DNA of 64,000 nucleotides, from positions 41,780,436 through 41,844,435 of the forward strand of contig CM075857.1 in NCBI GenBank assembly GCA_037975125.1, written 5' to 3'. Origin of the DNA: Latrodectus hesperus (lineage: Eukaryota; Arthropoda; Arachnida; Araneae; Theridiidae). The translations under genes and the position numbers were made by a program. Shown here piece by piece: positions 1 to 14,200 of the stretch (the first letter of the stretch is position 1; the number at the start of each line of letters is the position of its first letter). The notes beneath the pieces are model-generated. The model saw only the letters and a program-made list of their open reading frames with translations, was not told the origin of the DNA and made no database searches.

Positions 1-401
1 CCCTAGAAAATCATTGAATTTGGTCCTAGATCCTGAAAATAGCCTTTAAATTTCTTTTTCTTTCAATATTGCAGCATGAAGAAGACAGTATCATAGATAA
101 TGAAAAATGTTAATCTTTATAAAAGCAATAACATTATTTTTTTGATATTTTTAGTATTTTTAAGATGCTTCATGCCCTTTAAAAAATCATTAGTAGCACG
201 TATTAAGATATGTTCAGTATTTGTGAAAAATGGGCATTGCTAGAAAAATTTCTCTTAAAAATATTAAGAAATTTGCTGAACTCTAAAAAAATGTTAACTC
301 AACAATAAGTTTAATACTTTTTCATTTCATTTAAAATCTACTAAATAAAGTAATTAGTAAAAGCCAATTAAAAAAACAACTCAATATTTAATAATATTAC
401 A

Positions 402-485
<84 letters not shown>

Positions 486-2184
486 ATATATCTAATAATA
501 ATATTTATCTAATTTTTAAATAAATTTATGTTGACAAAGTAATTAATATGACTAATTTTTTCTTGCCTTTTTTGCTGAAATATCAATGGATCATTCTCTA
601 AAAATGTTCTTTTCCTATTTTTTTTAAAAACTTTGTGGATTTATCGATCATATTGCCGATTGATCGATATTTCATTCAAGCATGTTTTATTCTGGTGATC
701 AAAACCACATTTTAGTTTCAAACTATCAATATATAAATTCAGTTTTGTTATTGTCGTTTTATGCTAAGCTTAAATTTAGCCTGTTAATAAAATGTTTTAA
801 AATATAAATGCTGCATTAGAAATATAACTAATCAGTTAAGTGGAAAATTTTAAAATTGTATTCATTTTAAAAATAGTTTTGTTTGATAAGATACATCTGT
901 TTTGAAAAAATTACACATTATGTTTGCTTATTTCCCTCAAAGTAATTAAAAAAGATACTGATAAAAAAATTTCTATGTATGCACAATTTCCTGCTTTTTT
1001 GAATTTCTACTTTTACTTCTAAAATGTTTCTTTTTCCCCAAGTATTTTCACTTAATACATTTGCTTAATTTAAAGTTTGTTGCATTAATTTAAAGATTTC
1101 CAAGTTAATTTAAATTTTTCTTATACAACCCTTTTTTTTCCCATCCGAAATATAATCAATTATGCTTTAAATGAATTTTTTTCATCAGGGTTATATATAA
1201 TAGTTTAAATGATTTTACACATTAATGTTTATACATGATTACTTTGAAACAACAGCAAGCTAAGAATTAAATAAATTGCTCTCAACTTGATTTTAACATT
1301 TGATTCTTGATTATGATCTTAAAGCATTGATTTTCAGAGACATTCAAGTTTTGTTTATATTTGCCTTACTTGCAAAGGGAAGACCATCATTTTCAACATT
1401 TGTCACAAAAATACTTTTTGTTGCGGTATGTCCACAAACACTATTTTGTCACTGCTAATTTACTTTTTGGATAGCTACAACAGCTTACAAGATGGTAATG
1501 TTAGAAAAAAGTTTCAAGTAAATAGAATTGCATTGAGGTATTAATGGTTAAGTTTACATATTGAGGTAATACAATTCAATACTTTGCAGAAGATACTGTT
1601 GAATTTTAGAAATATCATTTTTTAAATGTTGATAAAGAAACTGATCATTTATCAATGAATACATTTCCAGTCCACATTGCTCTGTATTTAGATTGCTGTT
1701 TATTCAAGATGATATAGACACAACAAAATATTAGCTTTTAAAAAAATACATTGAAGGAATATTGAAGTTCATTATGCCAAATCATTGTTAAATTTTAAAA
1801 TAGCTGAGTTTCAATATTTAATTTACTAAAATCTTTTATGTTTAATTAATGTAGATTTCTTTGAAAGAAAAATAATCTATTTTTTAAAGCTTTTTCTTAG
1901 GAAATTTAATTTTAGAATATTAAGCTTAATATTCTATTATAATGCAAATATTTTAATAAAACTGAGAAAACTTATTTTTAACAATTTTAGGATTTAAATA
2001 ATTATAATTGTATTTCATAAGCTTAAGATTAATTATAGATGTTAATATGTTTTGTGATAAGATTCTGTGTGTTTCAATTGAATTGATTCAAATATGGAAT
2101 TTACCTCCTCATTTTAGAATATTTCTTCATTTAATTATACCTACTTAAATAATTTCTTTATTCATCTTTATGTTTTTCTTTTAG
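1..2184. other. Intron sequence of RNASEH2A
   Basis: AT-rich DNA upstream of the first visible exon. I see only the (AT)n tract at about 400-480 and no recognisable repeat family or coding exon. Confidence 0.7.
400..480. repeat. (AT)n microsatellite
   Basis: About 80 bases of almost pure alternating AT, with a small interruption (GTATATATTA) near 426. Confidence 0.97.
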
Positions 2185-2272
2185 ATCAAAGTACAATCTA
2201 AATGCTCTATCCCATGATTCTGCTATATTATTGATTAGAAAAGCTCTAGAAATGGGTGTAAATGTAACAGAG
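2185..2272 (+). CDS. RNASEH2A: RNASEH2A exon a
   Basis: The exon is preceded by a T-rich tract ending TTTTAG and followed by GTAATA. The first base completes a codon begun in an exon outside the window. The remainder reads [13 protein letters not shown], then [14 protein letters not shown]. It corresponds to the segment just before the second catalytic Asp of the family. Confidence 0.93.
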
Positions 2273-5200
2273 GTAATATTAGCTGCTTGTTTCTATTAAT
2301 GTTTGTTAATTTTCTTATATTTTGAATAAAAATATATATATTATTTTAGGAGTTAATATATTTTTGCTTGGGTTAATTTATGAATTCTAATGTAATTAAC
2401 TCATTTAAACAATGTTTTTTTTATCTTATTGTGATTGGTTAAATTTCCTTATAATTCTTAACTAAGAAAGTACAATTGTTCTGATTTTAAACAAAATTAT
2501 ATTTTTCTATGTTATGTATTTTGTTTAACTGAATTCTTATTACTTTAAAAAGATATTTTAAATGTCTCAATTGCAATTTTAATATTTTATTGCAAAGGAT
2601 TCTATGAGGTGATGAATTATTTTGTTTCTGCTGGTGCACTTTTCATATTTCTATTTTAATAAATTTATGAAAATTTCTTTTACAACTCCAGCTAGTTAAG
2701 AAATCATAAATTTTCTGCAGTTTTATAAAATAAGTTTTAAATTTAATTTTGTTGAATAAATTATTTAAAAAGGAAAATATACCTAGAGCAAGTATGTTAA
2801 GACTGCAATGTGTTCAAATATGATCATTTTATTATGCTTTTTATTGGATTTATTGTAAATCGTTTGTATTGAAAATTTTTGTGAGATGAAATTAGATAAA
2901 TTGGTAAACATGCTTGTCATTGCTGAAAAAAATATTTCTTCCACTTTTAAAAGTACCACTGCTATAACAAATTTCATTAAATACTTAAATTTAATAAAAT
3001 TTGTAGATCTTTTATTTTAATTTATTGGATCCAGAATGTTAAATCACAAACTTTTTAATGTATTATTAGATGGGATTATCAATATGCAAATTTAATTACA
3101 ATTATGTACTTGAAATGGTTGTTAAGACACAAAAAATTGAAGTATATCTAAATGTTTCAAAGAATTATTGACTTTTAACTTCTAAAAATTACAAAGTGGG
3201 TCATTTATTTACATCTCATCTGTTTCAGTGAATTCATATTTCTATTTGATTTATCTAATATTATAATAATTTTAATCAAAGTTGCAAGGAAAATGAAACA
3301 ACTTCATTATGTTTGATAATTATTTTGAATGAAAATAAATACAAATTCTGAAGGTTATCAAAGAATGGTTTGTATAATTAATAAATAAAATATAGTTTGT
3401 TTAAAAGCAAATCACTGAATTATTTTTATCCATGAATATTTTAAAAATGATTTTTAAAAAGTTATTAATTAAATTTTAGTTTTAACTTTAAACAAAGTTC
3501 TGGGCTTGTAACAGATTCTATATTTTGTTTCATAAATGATGAAAATTTCATTATTATATTAAAATTTTAAGCTGAAAATATCATTTGGTTTAGTGATAAT
3601 TTAAGAAACTTGAGTTTTAAGTGAAAAATATAAAATATATTACCAATACCTTAAAGAGGACTTTCTTTTTTAAAAGTAAAGTAGCATTAGTCTTATAAGG
3701 TAATTTAGAAAGTTCCTCCCCCCCCTCATAAAAGTTTCAAAAGCATTTTAATGTTTTTAAATATAAATCCTTTTCTAAAAAAGCATGTATATTAAGGTCA
3801 TATCGCAAATTATTATGTTAGTTATAAGTACTATTAGCTCAATGAAATGATATATCACTAATGAATATTTTAAAAGCAAAAATTATTAAAAAACAATATT
3901 AACATCACAAGAATTAATTTAGAATATTATATAACATCAATTATACTGCAAAATTCATTGGATAAAACAGAATACAAAATAAACTTTTCTTTTGTAATTT
4001 TGATGTATTGCATACAAAAAAGTGATTTGAAGAGCCAGATGATTTATCACAAAGATTTTTGTACTGCAGATTTTATTCCTACATTATTGATAACTTAATG
4101 GTTAATTAAAACAGTTTTACAACAGAACAAAATTTAATGTTTATTAAACTGTCATCTTTATAAATTTAAAAAAAAAAAATCTGAGATATTTTGGAAAGTT
4201 ATTTTTTAAAATGGGAGGGAAAATATTTTAAGCATACACAAAGTAAGTACTTTAATAAATAAAAATATATAAAAACTTCTCTGAAATGATTCTCAAATTT
4301 CAAAAAACACTTTGAAAACTTTTTTGAATGAATGATTTATATTTTTCTAAACCTTATTTATTAGTTATATTTTAACTGAAAATTCTTTCATGTTTCCTTT
4401 TGTATTAAATTCTGTAGAGTAAGAAGCTTACATCAACTTTTCTAGTTGATGATGTGAGAAAATTTTTTATCCGTTTCTCGCTGAGTGGAGTAGAATATTT
4501 TTATCTCTGAAAAGAATGTTTATTTGCAGAAAAGCACCCATTGTAAGGATTTTATAATTAGTTTTTCATCATTATCTATGAATTGAGAAAGGAAATAATA
4601 TTGGGTTTGCTAAAAAGAAAAAGGACTTATAAAGATGTTGCAGCAAAAACTCAACTGCTCTTATAAGAGAATCGAATGCATAAAAAGAGAATTATGCTTG
4701 AACATTAGTGATGAATGCTGTAAAAAGTTTTCATATGTTATAAAAATCGCAATAGAATAAATGATGTTGCATTTATAGCTAGAATTTTGTAACCTATTTA
4801 CTCAACTCTCTAGTTTTTGGATTTTTCTTTTACTTTTGAAGCCTGGTGGCTCAGTGGTAGCGTTTCACGTTCCCATGACACAGGTCCAAGGTTCGATCCT
4901 CAGGCTGGGCAAGGTTGACTCGGCCTTTCATCCCTTCAGTGGGTCGATTAACTGAGTACCAAGCATGCTTGGGAACTAAACACTGGGGGTCTTACGTTAG
5001 GCTGACCACCTAACTGGAACATATGCTTCACACCCCAGGGCCCTCGGTCATGAAAACAGCTATGGGCACTGTAGGCCTTGGCCCACATGGGCTATCGTGC
5101 CATGGAGTTTTTAGTTTTAGTTCTTTTACTTTTATTCATACTCTGTCATAAAAATTTTTGTTCCCTATTGAATTACATAAAAGCAGGCTGCTTTTAATTT

Positions 5201-8200
5201 TTTAAATTTTTGTCTTAATTTCTGAGATTGGCAAGTATGACATTATTATAAATTTCTTAATTCATTTTTCTGATCTTTAATTTTGTTTGAATTTACTGCA
5301 AGCCACTTTTTATAAATTATTTATATTATATTATATTTTCATAATTAGGTTTATGTTGACACTGTTGGACCACCTGATAAATATCAAAATAAATTATCAA
5401 ATTTATTCCCTGGCTTGAAAATCACTGTTGCCAAGCAAGCTGATTCTATCTTTCCTATTGTTAGTGCTGCCAGTATTTGTGCCAAGGTAAATTTATTTAA
5501 CATAACTTTTTGTGTATTAATTTATTAGTGAGATTGCTATTAAATATGATTTTGATGAATGTTGGAGCAGATATTTCTGAAAACCGCTGGAAAATCAATC
5601 TTAAGGAAAATTTACATATAATTAATTAGCTATTCATAATTTGTCGTAAAATTATAAATGATTTCAAAATTATAATCAATTTTGATTCATTTTTTAGAAA
5701 ATTAAAATAAATCATTTTAATGTGTTAAGATACTATGAAACTACTTTTTATTCATTCATTATTTTCATGAGAAATTTTGATTTTGTCACAATTGAATTCT
5801 TGCCATACTATTTTAGAAAGATAAATATTTTTCCTTCATTATATTCCTACAATAATATCATTATGCAATGATTTTAGTTCATAACATTTTTGAACAGTGT
5901 ATTTATTGCAGCGCAAAATTAACAGTGTATTTATTCACTACAGGTAGCAAGAGATAATGCTCTCAAATCTTGGAAATTTGCAGAAGGGGATGAATTCAAT
6001 GAAATGGCCTATGGATCTGGATACCCTAATGGTTTTGTAACACTATTTCATATCAGTTAAATATGTATATGTGTTCAAATAATGTACACAGGATGTTTGA
6101 AAAAATTGATTGACATATTAGCTTTTATGTGTGTTTCGATTAATGTTTGATGATATTAATTTAACAATAAATGATTAATTCATTTTAAATAATGCAATAA
6201 CTTTTTTTGAACAAAAACAATGAGAGATTTATTTATACAAATATAGAACTGTTTGTGCTCCCATTCTGGCTGAAGAACAAGAGCTTTTGTCTTCTGTGCG
6301 CATGAGTTACTACTCTAGTGTGCGAAAAGTGTTTCAATGTGTGCAAGACTGACCAAATCAAAGATCATCATTAAATAATATTGCATCATGTTATATGGTT
6401 AAGGCATGAAGTATTTTCTATCTCAGAATTATTCCAATCTAAAAGATATAAAATGGCTTTTGACCTTAATTCGTTGATAAAATGTAAGCAAATGAGCATG
6501 AAGATAATTAGTATGCATAAGAAGGAAATATATGTGTATATTCTTTTTAAATGCTTAAAATATATGAGAATGTGTTTGATCGGTCAAAAAATATGATTAA
6601 AATCTATGGGAATGAAGAAATATGTAGATGCATTATATGAAATGAATCTCAAGGAATGTTTTCTCATTGATCAGAAGATTCACCATTAAAGGATTGTTTA
6701 ATTATTAAATGATGTATTAGAAATCATTACTCACAATTCATCATCAGCATTTTACATATTTTAATAACATGAATAGAAATTTGTTTTCTTGTTTTCAAAA
6801 TTCCTTATATACAAATCAACAGAAAGAAAGAAAATATTATTAAAATTTATGTGAAATGATATAATTATTCATTGTACTTTTATATTAATTTGAATTGCAT
6901 TATTAATGCTTTGTATTGCAGTATCAAGTCGTTTTGTGATGGGGATGCAAAATCGCACATATCACTGAGACCTGTGTCTTTTGCTACTCTTATTTATTAG
7001 TTCTTAAATTCTGTTACACTTATTTATTAATTCTTAAAAAAATAACATTTTTACACCATTTTATTTTTATCATTTAAAGATTATATATTCGAAAAAAAAT
7101 TAATATTTTACTTAAAACTATTTTTTAGTGTCAAAAATTTAAAAGCAGTGATTTACATACTATTCTATATTGTAATCCCTTCACTCGTAATAACTCATTA
7201 ACTATTTCATCCACGACAGATTTTGGTCATAATTTTTTCTTGGCTATTTCTTTTGAACAAAGTTTCGAAAAATGCTTTTCTGATATTTAGTGCTTTTAAT
7301 GAATCAGAATCAATAGTTTATCATTTCTGTTATTTCAAGTCCAGATAAATTTTCTTCTAGTTTTATTATAATAACAGTTAAAAATAAATTTTAAGATTTA
7401 ATTATCCATTAAACTAAAAGGCCAGATTAAGAGCTAAACCACAAATCTAGACTAAATTAAATTATCTAAATTACTATAAACTAATACTTTGGCTCATTTA
7501 AAGCGCTGTTATAAAGCAAATTTTCAGAAAATATTCCTTTCCCCTTTTATTTATATAATCAAAAACCATATGTATGTGAATTACATATCTCATTTCAAGT
7601 GGAAGGTCAAATTTATATCTTCATTTCTATGGACATTAATGCCATCTTGTGCTAAAAATTATAGTTTTTAAATCGACATTGCAGGAGGCTAGAGGGCTAT
7701 GTAACAGTTAGAGGTAAGCAAGAAAGTGTTCAGGCCCATTGGTGCATCATCCAGCAAATGAAAACATTTAATTTGACACATATATATGACAATCAGTATG
7801 AACTAATTAATATTTTTTCTTTCTGATTTTTAAGTAATTTAAAGTCAAGTGAAAAATGTTTTTTTTCTACTGGGTAAATATTTTTCCTTGAAAAAATATT
7901 TTATTATGTAGTTGTATTTATTTATAAGTTAAATCAAAATGACATAATAAATACAGGGTTTGTACAACTACTGAAAATTCCTTGAAACTCCTTGAATTAG
8001 AAAATTTTACGAGCCCGTGAAACTCCTGGAATTTTGATTTGAGTTCTTGAAAATTGTGAATTAATATTGGAATTTTTACTTACTATGACGTATTTATTTT
8101 TTGTTTGATTTACTGTTTTAAAATTTTCAATGAAATTATTTGTTCTGTGAATTTTGAAAACAAAACTGAGTTTCTAACTCTTTGCCTTGGATGTATATAT

Positions 8201-11200
8201 GCGCCGTTTTGAAGTAAGCTTCTCTGCAGTGCACTGATATCAGTAAATCTAGATTCATCTCTTTGAAATGCAATAAAATGCCCTTGACATTATTTACAAT
8301 GTACTTGGATAGTTTAAAGAAGGGGTGACTTGTAGATTGAAATTTTTCTTGGAATTGGGTATTTGTTGCTTATTTCAGATGTTGCAGTTATTGTGTTTCT
8401 TTCTGAACAGTTTATAATTTTTTAATCTTTCACATCCATTTTTGTAAAAGTGACTTATACAAGCTTTTATTTTTTGTCTAATATATCTGATAGTGAGGAG
8501 AGTGATATAGATGACTATTTTCCTTTATCTTCAGGATCAGGAACGTTGAAAAATGACATTACATATAAATTTTGTGTTTTCCTTTTTTTTTGTTTTTTTT
8601 TCTTTTTCATTTTGTAAAAGTAAACAATTAGAATGGGAAGAATGTATCTCATTTTCTTCCGATATGAAGCATAACTGTGTGTGCCTATTTGAGAACTGGT
8701 GGCACTGGGGGACAAATCGTAAGGTTTCCTTGGGAGATAATGGGCGGCACCATCGATATTTTATTGTATTCATAAATGTTAACTAAAATTAAGATTAAGT
8801 TCAGCCACAATAACTTTATTATGATCCAGTTTATTCAGGACCAGATGTATTTTGATTTATATGTAGGAAGTGAAGAGTAATCATTAAGATCTTCATGTGT
8901 TGCAATCAACAGGGTGATTTTAATTGATTCTTTTTCTATTTGTTTCTGTCTTTTATATTGTATAAAATTCACTGAATTTTAGTTTTTAAATATAAAATTT
9001 TTGAGTTAAATATACTTTCCATATCTTGCTTAATGAAAACTGCCTATAATTTCAGTGAAAAGGATGAATTTGTTTATCAATAAAATAAAAGTTGAAATAA
9101 ATTATTTAATATGTCTGGTGAGAAAATTGTCTTTTCAATTAACAATAGCTCTGGAAAAGCCATACAAAGATTGGCATTTACCTAATTCAGAGAGAGAGAG
9201 AAAAAAAAAGAATTTTGTAACTTATTTATTTTTTGTAAGAATTTAATTTTTATCTTTTGTCTGTCTAAGTTTCAAGATTGTATTGATGAGAAATTTAATC
9301 CCATTAAAGATAGAATAAATACTTTTTAACTTTTGTCTCAAATAGACAATATTGATATTTATGGAAAGTAGTTAATTTGTTTTTACTGCTCTCACATAGT
9401 TAAGTATCTGATGAACAAGGATTTTCTATGAGTAAAAATTTCATGGTAGAAAATTTAATTAATCAATTAGTTGTGTATAAGTGTATCATTGATGATTATG
9501 TCCAAAACGTTTCAACATTATAATAACTAGAAAGACCTACTTTGTGTTACTGTTGGTGCCAGACAAAAGTATAAATTATACTTAAGTGGATTAAAACAAA
9601 AAAAGCAGCTGATAACAGAAGAAAATTAAAAAGCACTTCTTGAAAAAAAAAATGATGAACTGAAAATCAAAATGAATCGTTTGGGAGATTACATTTATGA
9701 ACTTGAAAAATCTACAATAGGAACTGCTGAGAAAACTTGTAAATTAATGTTATTTGCACAATCAAGCAGGTGTCGCTGTGGTGCTTTAGAGAAGCAACAG
9801 TTATTATTTAGCATTAATAGTGAATTAAGCAGAAATTTTAAAAAGATAGAAAGTTAGTAATATTGTGCACATATAAATAGCCAAGAAATGTGAAAATATA
9901 CTGAATGATTAAATAAATAGGAAAGTCTTATATATGAATGTGAAACTGTATCATTTTTAAAGTAAACAGAAGAAAATTTACAATTACTTTTATTAAATAA
10001 TAACTGAGAAAAATGTCCTGGAAACCTTATCTCATATTTTTATTCGTTTTGAGTAATATTTATATTTTAAAAGGGGTTGTTATATACATCTTAAAATATT
10101 CAATAAATTAATATATAGAAATCTAATTAATGTATTTAAAAATTCTGAAATTACCCTTTATTTTATACAATGTGTAATTTAGTCATGTAAAGGATCATGA
10201 TTATTTAAATAAAAATATTTGTATAATAGATGTAAGTTTATTGAAGGAATCATTAAATATAATTCTAACTTAAATGAAAAATAATCTCATTAATTTTTGC
10301 ATTATTTACAAATATAGTTGAAAAATGTTGCGTATACATAATTATATGCATATTTGGTTAAGAACAGATTTTAAAATAAAATAAAAAAAATTATTTGACA
10401 TGGATGTTAATACCTCCTGGAAATTTTTGATTTCAGTTCTGCAATTTGGTACTTTAAAACATGTTTGAACCTTGTAAATATTAATTTGGTACATGTCAGT
10501 TAAAATTAAACTGTTGCTTCCAGGCTAATTAACCTTGTGCTAAAAATGACTGTTGAGTAACAGGCAAACCAAATCGACATGTAGGTTAAAATACATCTTT
10601 TCTAACTTGAACATCATATAATAATATAATCATAAATGTTTCTGAGGTTTTGATTTCATTTTGTTGTAAAACTTCAAGCATCATTTTATTAGTTTTAGCT
10701 CTATATTTTATTTTATTCTATTGATTTGCTATTTCTACATCAAATTTCTTGCTTATAATTTTATTATAATTCCTATAATTGTTATTTTTAATATTTAATT
10801 TTCCAAAAATTATTTTTTCATATTTTTAAACTTGTTAAATAAAATGAGATGAATTTAGGCTATTTTTTCTTACATATCTTTTGTACGCATCTTTGAATTA
10901 GGAATTCTTTAAATAAAATGCATTAAGATAAAGGTTTATAATTTTTCTAGGTTAACTATTTTTAATTAAAATAATATACATAATCTTAAATACAAAACTC
11001 AAGTTGTTTCTTGCAATTTATTACAAAAAATATGTCTATAAAGGGATCTTATTTTTAAAGAAAAAATGAATGGATTGAGTAAATTTTATTTTCAAGCAAA
11101 AAATTGTAATAAAACTTGTATGTGATAAATTTGGATCTCAAATAATTTTTATTATTTAATAAATCAATGCATTTTGAAATTATTGAATGAATTTTGGTAG

Positions 11201-14200
11201 AAAGTCAATCATATTTGTAAGTTTTAAAATACTTTCTACTTTTTAAAGGTGATAAATATAGTATAATTTGAATAGTAAATCTGAAATATACAAAAATCTC
11301 TATGAATGACTTTAATAAAATTAAATTTAGTTCTTTTTTCTAATTTTGTTTTGAAGAAATAGTTCTTTTTAAAATTATCAAATTATTGTTAATACTTTTA
11401 AAAATTAAAATGAATCATAAAATGTGTGGATTTTTGAATGTACTAACCTTTAATATGAATTGACCTGTTATAAAATATTTCTTGACAATATTTCTTGTAG
11501 ATCCTGTGACAAAAAAGTTTCTATCAGATAATATAGATCCTGTATTTGGTTTTCCTCAAATTGTACGATTTAGTTGGTCTACTGCTGGAAAAATTTTGGA
11601 AAACAGTGCTGTTCCTATTCAATGGTATTATCATTGTCATATTTTTTTAAAACACAATTGCATTACAGATTCCAATTGATGTAATTTGATTAATATGCTA
11701 TCTAAACAAGATAAATTATACCTGTATGCCTTAAAATTAATATAAATTGTTAAATTCAGCTTGAATTTTATTGTTAAATTTTTGAAATTTATTTAATATA
11801 TATTTATCTTAATATAAAGCTCATCAAAAGGTTTGATTATTTAAAGTTTAATGATGCATATCTAATTATATACAATTATGTGACACTGAAATGTAACACC
11901 CAAATGGAGTGCCCAGAGAATTATGCAAATTTCAGGGTGGGTACACCTTACTAAGATATGTAAATGATGTGAAATATAGAGCTCTCCAGCCAACATTGAA
12001 TAAGATATGAAAGAAGAATATTTAGAATGTGCAATTTCGCTATCGTTATTTCTGATGTAGAAAACATATGTAGAAATTTTGTTCTTCTTTAAGAAAATAC
12101 ATAATAGCAAAAAATGAGATTATCTTCAATGAAGACAGCTTCTGAGACAGATTATTTTACTTAAGAGCATATTTATCAGACTAAGTATAAGTTACTCCAC
12201 CAAATATACGCTGAGCTGGCAGCCGAATGGTTAGCGCTCTTGCCTTCGGTTCAACAGTTCGTGGGTTCGAATCTCACCTTGGGCATGGATGTTTGTAGTG
12301 GTTCGGAATCCACTTTAAGCTGTAAGTCCCGGTCTAATTAGCCCTCGTGTGCAAAAAATGACCGTTGAGCGACAAACAAACAAACCATCAAATATACTGC
12401 AAATATCAACTGACACATACTTGGAAGCTTCTACAATGCATTGGTTATCGAAAAAATGATTAAAACAGAATGTGATGTGTTTGAGGAATGTGCAAATTTA
12501 GTGCAACTTGAATGACAAAAGCACACATAGATCAATGCATCTGCTGACCGCCGAGCTGGCAGCCGAAAGGTTAGCGCTCTTACCTTTGGTTCAACAGTTC
12601 GTAGGTTCGAATCCCACCTTGGGGCTGGATGTTTGTAGTGGTTCGGAATCCACTTTAAACTATATGTCCTGGTCCAATTAGCCCTCATGTTCAAAAAATG
12701 ACCGTTGAGCAACAAACAAACCAAAGCATCTTCTGACAAGTGATGGTGACCCTACAAGCCATTTCTTGCACCAATCTGCAGTACATTCAAGATCACTGCT
12801 TGCTTCCATATTGACCAGAACCGTGTCCCATGGATTTGTTGCTATAAGCTTTCAAAGTTGGGAATTTCCTGATTTTCCTCCAAAAAAATGTTTTGTCTTG
12901 AAAAGCCCTTAATTTTAAATCATATTCCTGAAATTCCTGAATTATTTTCTATTTTACCTTGAAAGCAAAAGAATACTATTTCCGATTTGCAAGAATTTAG
13001 ATGATTCAGTTTGACAAAATATGAGTGTTCTTAAAAATCTTACGGCCGAATAAAGGACAAATATTTCTGATGATGTCATGGGAAGATAAATTCAAAAGTG
13101 TCTTAACTCTTACACGTCAATGAAGAATTTGAGCGCGGTTGTCTTTTGATTTTTTGTTTGGAAAAATATGTATTTTGTTATTTTTATTTTCGATTTTCAA
13201 ATATTTATATGTACCAAGACTGAAATACCTGGAATAAGGACTTGGCTTTCTACTGATCGTGAGGACAAAAATGTCATAGACTTATTTCAAACTTGTTCAA
13301 ACGATAAATCTTCATTTTTATTTCATGTATTTTGTTAACAATTTAGTTTTGCAAATATGATATATTCTTAAGTTTTTATTCATGCCAATTTACTAAAATA
13401 TGGAAAACAAATGAAAAAAGTTAAATCGGACTGTTTTTGTTTCTAACATGAATGCAAAAATAGGATTGACAAAATCGTTGCTGATATCATCTTCCTGCAA
13501 GCATTGGATACTGTTAAATACACAAGATAAAGTTTTAAAATCCAAAGCAATAATTTTGCTTACAGCTATAAAATATAACATTTTATTTTCTTTAATAAAT
13601 AAACTTGGCAATTTTTTTTCCATTGCATTTGATAATCCCGAAATTGCCAAATTTGTGAAACTCAGTGAAGTCAAAATATGATATGTGACAGAATTATGAC
13701 TTTGCTTCTTACTTCTAAAAATTGATTTATAATGATATAATTTCATGTTGATCTTATTTCATTTTATATCAGTAAACCAACTACCAAGCAATTAAAGAAC
13801 AGTCAATTATTTATGTATCTTATTGATCAGAAAAAAATTCAAGATAGTTAATAATTATTGTATTTCTTTTTTTTTTCTTAGACATGGAGAGTCTAATAAA
13901 ATTTTAGAAATAGTGTTCAATTTTATTTTAGAAAATTATTTAAATGTTGAAAAGTGGCTCCAGTGCTCCATGTATGGACTGAATGTCAATTTGTCATTTC
14001 ATAAAAAGTTAAATGCTCATTTAAGTTCTTTAGGACACTGGAATTCGACTTATATTGGTACATGCAGTTTACACATTATCAATAATGCCATAAAGAAAGG
14101 TATATCAAATTTAAATTGTGATTTAAACAGTTTTATTTAAATAATGGTTTAATTTGGCAGCTGCAAAAAGAGAAGATTATCACAGTGTTCAGATTTCATT

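Noticed and set aside
4838..4912. Possible functional tRNA gene
   Set aside because: The Pol III boxes are present, but the arms do not fold into a full cloverleaf and the sequence continues into a SINE body. The same holds for 12210, 12549, 46119 and 56441.
6381..6596. 71-codon frame in the RNASEH2A intron
   Set aside because: No domain, AT-driven composition, and it is not part of the gene's splice pattern. Such lengths are expected by chance here.
8515..8786. Three overlapping open frames on both strands
   Set aside because: Low-complexity T/A-rich stretch inside the first hAT-like copy, with no domain. The frames are mutual shadows.
13393..13746. 117-codon minus-strand frame
   Set aside because: It is a shadow of the hAT-like transposase, which reads on the + strand.
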